From assembly GCA_035290065.1 (NCBI GenBank), contig DATDVD010000067.1, forward strand, positions 1 to 6,883: a DNA stretch of 6,883 nt, given 5' to 3'. This DNA is from DATDVD01 sp035290065. Lineage in GTDB: Bacteria; Pseudomonadota; Gammaproteobacteria; Coxiellales; Coxiellaceae. The stretch's first letter is position 1. The number at the start of each line of letters is the position of its first letter. The notes beneath the pieces are model-generated. The model saw nothing but the letters and a program-made list of their open reading frames with translations. It was not told where the DNA came from and ran no database searches. Positions 1-4,871 of the stretch are shown here, piece by piece. The position numbers and the translations under genes are program-made.

Positions 1-326
1 AAAAGAAAAACGAGCCTCTGTGTTTGGTGAATCCTGAAATTTTAGAAAAAAGTGGTGAATTGTTTGAAACAGAAGGGTGTTTATCCGTGCCCGGCGATAC
101 CTTTGCCCGTGTTAAACGTGCGAAATACGTCAAATGCAAAGCGCAAGATCGCCATGGAAAATCCATTATTATTGAAAACGATGGTGGCTATTTATCTCGC
201 TGCATTCAACACGAAATTGATCACTTAAATGGTACCTTATTTATCGATTACCTCTCTCCTCTCAAACGCCGCCGCTTGGATAAGCGGTTAGAAAAAATGG
301 CTAAAGAAGGCGTTTCGCGCGCTTAA
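1..326 (+). CDS. def: Peptide deformylase, 5'-truncated by the window edge
   Basis: Peptide deformylase is a cytosolic metalloenzyme that removes the N-formyl group from nascent proteins. The frame is open from base 3 (K-K-N-E-P-L-C-L-V-N-P), so the gene enters from the left and a start at the TTG at 24 would be artificial. About 107 residues are visible. The family is usually near 170, so roughly 60 N-terminal residues, including the GxGxAAxQ motif I, are outside. Motif II, EGCLSVPG, supplies the metal-binding Cys. Motif III, HEIDHLNG, supplies the two metal-binding His and the catalytic Glu. The C-terminus is the usual basic helix (LKRRRLDKRLEKM). The stop is TAA at 324-326. In most bacteria fmt follows directly; here an unrelated gene lies between them. 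The identification is secure. Which def paralogue it is, if there are several, cannot be told. Confidence 0.96.
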   Translation, partial: KKNEPLCLVNPEILEKSGELFETEGCLSVPGDTFARVKRAKYVKCKAQDRHGKSIIIENDGGYLSRCIQHEIDHLNGTLFIDYLSPLKRRRLDKRLEKMAKEGVSRA

Positions 327-351
327 TAAACCTGGCGGATTTTCTTCCTTT

Positions 352-390
352 TAACACGGAAACTATTGCCTTCCGAGCTCTTCCGTGTTA
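352..390. promoter_or_regulatory. 10-bp perfect inverted repeat in the def / AlbA_2 gene gap
   Basis: The arms TAACACGGAA (352-361) and TTCCGTGTTA (381-390) are perfect reverse complements separated by 19 bases. No T-run follows on either strand, so it does not look like a classical intrinsic terminator. The gap also contains extra TTCCG (371-375) and CGGAA (408-412) pentamers, four half-sites in all, the last overlapping the Shine-Dalgarno region of the downstream gene. An operator for the winged-helix protein encoded just downstream is one reading; a weak hairpin that ends def transcripts is another. Function is inference only. Confidence 0.45.
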
Positions 391-421
391 CTTTCCTAGC
401 TATAAAACGGAAAGGGCACCC

Positions 422-2068
422 ATGATAGAGAAGCTCATCAACAAAAATGAAGGTAAAACCTTAGAATTTAAAAAAACCGTTGATTCCAAGAGCCTAGTAA
501 AAACCGTAGTCGCATTTGCTAATACAGCCGGGGGATCTATAGTAATAGGGTTGGAGGACGGCACAAAATCCATTGTAGGGGTTGAGAATGTCCTAGAACA
601 AGAGGAGCGTATTGCCAGCCTTATCGCAGACACCATTAAACCATTGCTTATTCCTGACATAGAAATTACATCCTATCGAGAACGCGCTTTGATTATAATC
701 AAGGTTCCTCATACCGTCGGGTCCGAACCCTACCATATTTTAGCAAACGGGCAAAAAGTTGTTTATATACGGATGGGCTCAACCAATCGAAAAGCAGATA
801 TTGAAACTCTAGAAGCCTTGTATCGACTTTCTAAACATCTTTCCTATGATGAATTACCTTGCATTGGAGCTTCTTCTGAAGAAATTGACAGTAAATTTAT
901 TAGCGAAAAATTCATAGCTATAAACCGCCCTATTAATAAAAAACAATACGTGGGTTTTGGAATTTTTAAAGAGCATTTTGGAAAACAGTATCCAACTCAT
1001 GCTGGTATTTTATTATTTGGGAAAGAGCGACCACGTTGGTTTCCAGATAGTATTATTCGATGTGTTAAGTACGAAGGAACGGACCGCACGTATATTATCG
1101 ATCAATTAGAAATTGAATCCAATCTCATAATTTCTATTGAGGAAATTATTAATTTTATAAAAAAACATTCTAAAGTTTCTGCCATCATTGGAGAAACAGT
1201 TCGTCGAGATCTTCCAGAGTATTCGCCCATTGCTTTAAGAGAGATAGTAATTAATGCCATTCTGCATGCAGATTACTCTTTAAAAGGATCTTCTATTCAA
1301 GTGGCAATTTTTTCCGATCGATTGGAAATCACCAATCCCGGCGCTCTACCTTTCGGACAAACTTTAGATTCAGCATTATCAGGCATTTCTCGTTTACGCA
1401 ACAGGACTATGGGCCGACTTTTACAACAGCTAAAGTTAGTTGAGAGGCTTGGTTCTGGCTTACAACGTGTTTTAAGTATCTATCGAGATACTAGAACTCG
1501 TACTCCTTTATTCGAAGAAAAAGATAACCATTTTAGAGTTTCTTTATTTCCTTACACACAAGAGAAATCTAATTTAACGCTGGAAGAAAGAAAACTAGCC
1601 GCTTTATTGTATGTGAAAGAAAAAGCAGGCACCAAGGAAATATCAAAACATTGGGAAGTGACAGACAGAACTGCAAGAACATGGTTGGCTAAAATGTCTA
1701 ATAAAGGGGTTATTCAGAGAATGGCTACCTCAGAAAAAGATCCTAATGCTGTTTTTATTTTAACACATCACAATGCCGAAGTTGAAAATGCAATTATGCT
1801 CTGGAAGAATAGTATTGAAAATTTCTTTAAATCTAAGAAAGAATCAAAAACCGAGTTTGTTGTAGCCTCGAAAAAATTTAAATTTTGCCTTGAATGTTCT
1901 CGATATGAAAACAAAAATTCTTTCCCAAGAAAGAGATATAATGTAGCCATTTTTAGAGACGACTTGAGTACTGTAAGAATCGAAAGAAAATATAATGAAT
2001 TTGAAAAGAATAATATTGATTCTTTAATTATTGGATTAATGGAAGAATTCCTTTGTGATTTAAATTAA
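422..2068 (+). CDS. Schlafen AlbA_2 domain / RecG-C-like ATPase / winged-helix protein
   Basis: This 548-residue cytosolic protein is of the 'ATP-binding, putative transcriptional regulator' type; no exact role is known. Residues about 10-125 form an AlbA_2 (Schlafen-like) domain: EGKTLEFKK, AFANTAGGSIVIGLEDG and YIRMGSTNRKAD (115-126). Residues about 265-375 form the HATPase_c_4/RecG-C-like domain. Its N-box is REIVINAILHADYS (E274, N278, H282, D284), followed by DRLEITNPG (299-307), RLRNR (324-328) and ERLGSGLQRV (341-350). Residues about 386-447 are a winged helix with a probable recognition helix at WEVTDRTARTWLAKM. The last ~100 residues match nothing I recognise. The start ATG at 422 is preceded by GGAAAGGG (409-416) and gives the usual AlbA_2 N-terminus. 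The gene is AT-rich: two sampled 60-base lines (1081-1200) hold 34 G/C of 120, against 37 of 60 at 2161-2220 in fmt. It stops 18 bp before fmt and may carry fmt transcription. It could be a regulator, an RNA-acting enzyme or a defence protein; the sequence does not decide. Confidence 0.9.
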   Translation: MIEKLINKNEGKTLEFKKTVDSKSLVKTVVAFANTAGGSIVIGLEDGTKSIVGVENVLEQEERIASLIADTIKPLLIPDIEITSYRERALIIIKVPHTVGSEPYHILANGQKVVYIRMGSTNRKADIETLEALYRLSKHLSYDELPCIGASSEEIDSKFISEKFIAINRPINKKQYVGFGIFKEHFGKQYPTHAGILLFGKERPRWFPDSIIRCVKYEGTDRTYIIDQLEIESNLIISIEEIINFIKKHSKVSAIIGETVRRDLPEYSPIALREIVINAILHADYSLKGSSIQVAIFSDRLEITNPGALPFGQTLDSALSGISRLRNRTMGRLLQQLKLVERLGSGLQRVLSIYRDTRTRTPLFEEKDNHFRVSLFPYTQEKSNLTLEERKLAALLYVKEKAGTKEISKHWEVTDRTARTWLAKMSNKGVIQRMATSEKDPNAVFILTHHNAEVENAIMLWKNSIENFFKSKKESKTEFVVASKKFKFCLECSRYENKNSFPRKRYNVAIFRDDLSTVRIERKYNEFEKNNIDSLIIGLMEEFLCDLN

Positions 2069-2086
2069 ACTATTACGGGTGAAATT

Positions 2087-3031
2087 ATGTCTTTACGCAT
2101 CGTTTTCGCTGGCAGTACGGCATTTTCTGTGCCGGTGTTGGAAAAATTATGGCAATCTGAGCACGACGTGGTGGCTATTTATACGCGGGCGGATAAGCCT
2201 GCGGGACGAGGGCGGCTATTAGCGGAAACACCGGTTAAACACTTTGCGCGTTCACTCACTATTCCCATTGTTCAACCAGAAACCTTTAAAGATACGGGGG
2301 CTCAATTAGCATTAAAAGCCTTTAAACCAGAGGTGATGGTGGTGGTTGCCTATGGATTAATTTTGCCGCAAGCGGTGTTGGATATTCCACGTTTGGGATG
2401 CATCAATATTCATCCCTCTCGTCTTCCTAAATGGCGAGGTGCCGCACCCGTGATTCGCACGATTGAAGCCGGTGAAAATCAAACGGCAGTGACGATTATG
2501 GCGCTGAATGCCAAAATGGATGCGGGGGATATTTTATCGCAAGTGGAAACGAACATTGGTGAAACGGAAACTGCCGATCATTTAACCACTCGATTATTTC
2601 AATTAGGCGCAGAGGCGTTGTTGCCTGTGTTAACCGATTTAGAACAGCACCGCGCCGTTCGCATTGCTCAAAATGATCAAGAGGCCACGCATGCTGCCAT
2701 GGTTTCAAAAGCGGAAGCGGAAATAAATTGGCAAGAAAGTGCGACTACGCTTGCCAATAAAGTGCGAGCATTTCACTCTGTTCCCGTAGCGTTCACACAG
2801 TTTCAAGGAAATCCCTTGCGCATCTGGGAAGCCATAGCGTTGAATCAAACCCCGCGCTATGCGCCTGGTGTGATTGAGCACGCTTCTAAAGAAGGGGTAG
2901 AGGTGGCCTGTGGCCAGGGGATTTTGCGTTTATTAACCGTGCAATTGCCAGGTAAAAAACCTATTGCAGCCACTGCTTATTGGCATGCTCATCGCCTTTA
3001 TCTGGTACCGGGGCAACAGGCTCTTGGGTAA
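2087..3031 (+). CDS. fmt: Methionyl-tRNA formyltransferase
   Basis: Fmt transfers a formyl group from 10-formyltetrahydrofolate to Met-tRNA(fMet) in the cytosol, providing the initiator tRNA; Def later removes the formyl group. The length, 314 residues, is normal for the family. The N-terminal formyltransferase domain starts with IVFAGSTAFSVPVLEKL. The folate/catalytic region carries INIHPSRLPKWRGAAPV with N107 and H109, and KMDAGDIL with D145. These match the Asn-His-Asp triad of E. coli Fmt (N106, H108, D144) with a one-residue shift. The C-terminal tRNA-binding OB-like domain runs from about 207 to 300 (WQESATTLANKVRAF, then PGVI, LPGKKPIAA). The start ATG at 2087 has only a weak Shine-Dalgarno (GGGTGA, 2077-2082), 18 bp after the preceding stop, so it may be read from the upstream gene's transcript. 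Its last 71 bp overlap the convergent lipase gene on the other strand. Confidence 0.97.
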   Translation: MSLRIVFAGSTAFSVPVLEKLWQSEHDVVAIYTRADKPAGRGRLLAETPVKHFARSLTIPIVQPETFKDTGAQLALKAFKPEVMVVVAYGLILPQAVLDIPRLGCINIHPSRLPKWRGAAPVIRTIEAGENQTAVTIMALNAKMDAGDILSQVETNIGETETADHLTTRLFQLGAEALLPVLTDLEQHRAVRIAQNDQEATHAAMVSKAEAEINWQESATTLANKVRAFHSVPVAFTQFQGNPLRIWEAIALNQTPRYAPGVIEHASKEGVEVACGQGILRLLTVQLPGKKPIAATAYWHAHRLYLVPGQQALG

Positions 3032-3986
3032 TAGCTGGCACTAAATTCTCAATTAAGTTTGACGTTTCTTTTCCATCCGCGTGTAACAGGCTCTCTGCTA
3101 CAGCTTCTGCAAATTGTTGATGGGCTTTAGCGGTAGGGTGCATTTGATCCCAGAAAAAATAATCATCGGGGTTTTCGCACACACTGCCCATTATTTTATC
3201 GTATTTTCCTTCATTATTGTAACAAAGAGAGGATAAGGACATAGGAAATTTATCTTTATTTTGTTGAATAAATAAATTGGTATCTACTACAAATAAATGC
3301 AAATTAGGCGTCGATGCTTGCAAATGTTCTAATGAAATTTCGTATTCATTATTAAAATATTTCACTAATTGTTGTAACTCTTTGCGTTGGTGGGGTGGCA
3401 GGGCTTGATGCGCCAGTGGCGTCAAACTGACATCGGGCATTAACGGTAATAGAAAATAACGCGCACCTTTTTCGTGCAATAGATCAATATTGCGTATCGT
3501 TTCTTGCACCACAGTGCGCGTACATTGAAAAGGGTCTTTTAAACAAACAGAGTCCATCAAGTCATTCGAGCCATCCCACAGCACAACCAACGTCGTATTC
3601 CAATCCAAAGTGGGCGCTTGTGTGATAAATTCGTTCACTTCTTCGTTGAGTGTTCGCGTTTGAACGCCAGGGCCCACATGTCCTTTTAAAACAGTCGAAT
3701 CGCCAAAGGCGTAATTTTTCCATCGCGACGTGACCGCTTCGTCTGGGTTAGTCATCGGGTTGTCAATCAACTGACTTTGATAGGCCAAGTCTTCAATCCA
3801 TAGAGGACCATTGGAATACCGGCCATTCCAATAGGGAGGTGAAACGGGTTGATGATACTGTTTAAATTTATTGCCGGTATCGGAGAGACTATCCCCAAAA
3901 ATCACCAGGCTTTTTGGAGCCCACGCCCAGGCGGGAAATGCGCTGAATAATAAACCCAAGAGGCATAATTTTAAGCAAGCTATCAT
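2961..3986 (-). CDS. Secreted GDSL/SGNH-family lipase or lysophospholipase
   Basis: This is a lipid acylhydrolase of the GDSL family, exported across the inner membrane. I place the start at ATG 3986-3984 (341 residues), because AAAAGGGA lies at a good distance upstream (3995-4002) and the protein then opens with a compact signal peptide (MIACLKLCLLGLLFSAFPAWAWA, cleaved around residue 20-23). An in-frame ATG at 4016 would add ten residues but overlaps a likely -10 box. Block I is FGDSLSD with nucleophile S33. The GRYSNGPLW segment follows, then oxyanion Gly near G95 (YAFGDS), block III DGSNDL (N141) and block V FWDQMHPTAKAH with catalytic D280 and H283. Cysteines at 148, 155, 255 and 270 could form disulfides in the periplasm. 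The FWDxxHPT ending and Cys pattern recall Legionella PlaA/PlaC/PlaD phospholipases; the choice of substrate is inference. The last ~23 residues (from about 319) are encoded opposite the fmt 3' end and lie outside the catalytic domain. Confidence 0.92.
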   Translation of the reverse strand: MIACLKLCLLGLLFSAFPAWAWAPKSLVIFGDSLSDTGNKFKQYHQPVSPPYWNGRYSNGPLWIEDLAYQSQLIDNPMTNPDEAVTSRWKNYAFGDSTVLKGHVGPGVQTRTLNEEVNEFITQAPTLDWNTTLVVLWDGSNDLMDSVCLKDPFQCTRTVVQETIRNIDLLHEKGARYFLLPLMPDVSLTPLAHQALPPHQRKELQQLVKYFNNEYEISLEHLQASTPNLHLFVVDTNLFIQQNKDKFPMSLSSLCYNNEGKYDKIMGSVCENPDDYFFWDQMHPTAKAHQQFAEAVAESLLHADGKETSNLIENLVPAITQEPVAPVPDKGDEHANKQWLQ

Positions 3987-3994
3987 AGAAGAAT

Positions 3995-4002
3995 TCCCTT
4001 TT
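3995..4002 (-). promoter_or_regulatory. Ribosome binding site that sets the lipase start
   Basis: Read on the minus strand this is AAAAGGGA, followed by ATTCTTCT and the ATG at 3986. It favours the internal Met over the one at 4016, whose own upstream bases offer no Shine-Dalgarno sequence. Confidence 0.6.
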
Positions 4003-4014
4003 AAATATCGCGGC

Positions 4015-4025
4015 ATTTTAGCATA
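4015..4025 (-). promoter_or_regulatory. Probable extended -10 promoter element for the lipase gene
   Basis: On the minus strand the sequence is TATGCTAAAAT, an extended -10 (TG-N-TAAAAT, five of six matches to TATAAT). The region 17 bp upstream (TACCAG, 4038-4043) is a poor -35, as expected for extended -10 promoters. The transcript would start near 4008, downstream of the ATG at 4016, which supports the start at 3986. This is inference from sequence pattern. Confidence 0.45.
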
Positions 4026-4038
4026 GCCTCTCTAAAAC

Positions 4039-4047
4039 TGGTAGAAT
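4039..4047 (+). promoter_or_regulatory. Probable extended -10 promoter element for gmhB
   Basis: TGGTAGAAT fits an extended -10 (TG-N-TAGAAT). The expected start site, about 7 bases after the hexamer, falls near 4054, only some four bases before the gmhB ATG at 4058, and no Shine-Dalgarno is visible. If used, the message would be leaderless or nearly so. The -35 position (4019-4024, TAGCAT) is weak and overlaps the opposing lipase -10 box. Confidence 0.4.
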
Positions 4048-4057
4048 ACCGCTCATT

Positions 4058-4603
4058 ATGTTGATTATTTTAGATCGCGACGGTGTGATTAATGAAGATT
4101 CGTTGGAGTACATTAAATCCTTGGACGAATGGATTCCTATTCCTGGGGCATTAGAAGCTATCAGTCGTTTAAAAAAAGCGGGGCATCGTGTAGTCGTGGC
4201 TACCAATCAATCAGGGATAGCCCGTGGTTATTTATCCGATGAAACGCTTCACGCCATGCACGAGAAAATGAAAGGCGAATTGAATCGCTACGGTGCTACA
4301 TTGGACGGTATTTATTATTGCCCTCATCACCCGGACGATCATTGTGCCTGTCGAAAACCAAAGCCCGGAATGTTACGTCAAATTGCTCAAGATTTTTCGG
4401 AGGATTTAACGCAAGCGGTGGTGGTAGGGGATAGTTTACGCGATATCGAAGCAGGATTAGCCTGTGGATGTGCCGTGGTGTTGGTGAAAACGGGAAAGGG
4501 GAAAGAAACGGTCAGTAACTATGCAGGAAAATTAACCGGTGTTTCTGTCTATGAGAATTTAGCCGAGTTTGCTACGTCATTGATAAAAACTAATCTGAAT
4601 TGA
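4058..4603 (+). CDS. gmhB: D-glycero-D-manno-heptose 1,7-bisphosphate 7-phosphatase
   Basis: GmhB is a cytosolic HAD-superfamily phosphatase that removes the 7-phosphate of heptose bisphosphate on the way to nucleotide-activated heptose for the LPS core. It has 181 residues, normal for the family. HAD motif I is LDRDGVIN with nucleophile D6 and acid/base D8. Motif II is ATNQSGIARG (T49-G57). The zinc site is CPHHPDDHCACRKPKPG with C88, H90, C96 and C98; its loop is shorter than in the E. coli enzyme and resembles the HisB N-domain pattern. Motif III is K102, and motif IV is VVVGDSLRDIEAG with D125 and D129. The segment EYIKSLDEWIPIPGALEAI is typical of GmhB, which makes the HisB phosphatase less likely. 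The start at 4058 fits the family N-terminus, with only a few residues before DRDG, although it has no Shine-Dalgarno. The gene diverges from the lipase and converges with the P450. Confidence 0.92.
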   Translation: MLIILDRDGVINEDSLEYIKSLDEWIPIPGALEAISRLKKAGHRVVVATNQSGIARGYLSDETLHAMHEKMKGELNRYGATLDGIYYCPHHPDDHCACRKPKPGMLRQIAQDFSEDLTQAVVVGDSLRDIEAGLACGCAVVLVKTGKGKETVSNYAGKLTGVSVYENLAEFATSLIKTNLN

Positions 4604-4659
4604 GGCGAGTCGAAAATCCAGGCTCTATACTAAACTGTGGGATATACTGCTTTATCCCT

Positions 4660-4738
4660 GTAGGGGCAGAGCGTGCTCTGCCCGAGCGGAACTTGAATCT
4701 TGTGCGACGTTCTTGGGCAGACCACGGTCTGCCCCTAC
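4660..4738. repeat. REP/BIME-like palindromic repeat, copy 1
   Basis: This 79-bp unit is bounded by GTAGGGGCAGA (4660-4670) and its exact reverse complement TCTGCCCCTAC (4728-4738). Each end is itself a hairpin: GGGCAGAGC-GT-GCTCTGCCC (4664-4683) and GGGCAGACC-AC-GGTCTGCCC (4715-4734), both with 9-bp stems and 2-base loops. The GTAG at the foot of a short hairpin is the signature of REP sequences mobilised by RAYT transposases (TnpA-REP), and two REPs facing each other form a BIME. No RAYT gene is in the window. It lies between convergent genes, where such hairpins can limit read-through in both directions. Confidence 0.75.
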
Positions 4739-4741
4739 CTT

Positions 4742-4780
4742 TTAGGGGCGTTTTTGAACAGATCCTGTTCTGTTCCCTAA
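4742..4780. repeat. Small nested palindrome between the two REP-like units
   Basis: The outer arms TTAGGG (4742-4747) and CCCTAA (4775-4780) enclose an inner hairpin GAACAG-ATC-CTGTTC (4756-4770). The architecture echoes the flanking units but the stem sequence is different. No T-tract follows on either strand. Confidence 0.4.
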
Positions 4781-4784
4781 TTAA

Positions 4785-4867
4785 CGTAGGGGCAGAGCGT
4801 GCTCTGCCCTCCGTACAACATTGAAATCTTGCGCTGCATTTCAGGGCAGACTTTGGCTGCCCCTACG
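4785..4867. repeat. REP/BIME-like palindromic repeat, copy 2
   Basis: This 83-bp diverged copy of the unit at 4660-4738 is in the same orientation. The first hairpin (GTAG foot, GGGCAGAGC-GT-GCTCTGCCC, ending at 4809) is identical to copy 1. The second (4844-4863, GGGCAG...CTGCCC, then CTAC) has a decayed stem. The outer arms are CGTAGGGGCAG (4785-4795) and CTGCCCCTACG (4857-4867). The linker shares GAATCTTG/GAAATCTTG-like sequence with copy 1, so the whole unit was duplicated, not just the stems. It ends 4 bp before the P450 stop codon. Confidence 0.72.
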
Positions 4868-4871
4868 GAAT

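Larger units (their letters stand above)
4604..4871. other. Non-coding interval between convergent gmhB and P450 genes
   Basis: These 268 bp contain the two REP-like units and the small palindrome described separately. The first ~56 bp (4604-4659) show nothing I recognise. An open frame crosses the region from about 4600 to 4824, but its product simply repeats VGAERALP twice because it reads through the two repeats; I do not regard it as a gene. Confidence 0.8.

Noticed and set aside
352..390. Inverted repeat as an intrinsic terminator of def
   Set aside because: The 19-base loop is long and no T-tract follows on either strand, so I list it only as a possible regulatory site.
401..406. TATAAA as a -10 box for the AlbA_2 gene
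   Set aside because: There is no -35 at 16-18 bp, and the implied start site would fall inside the Shine-Dalgarno region, leaving too short a leader.
327..2070. Short direct repeat TAAAC (327-331 and 2066-2070) as insertion target duplication around the AlbA_2 gene
   Set aside because: Five bases in AT-rich DNA is expected by chance, and no terminal inverted repeats or integrase gene accompany it.
4600..4824. Open frame of 74 codons downstream of gmhB
   Set aside because: It is an artefact of two REP-like repeats read in the same frame, giving the same VGAERALP peptide twice; it has no ribosome binding site.
4660..4867. CRISPR array
   Set aside because: There are only two repeat units, each with internal dyads and a shared linker instead of unique spacers; no cas genes are present.
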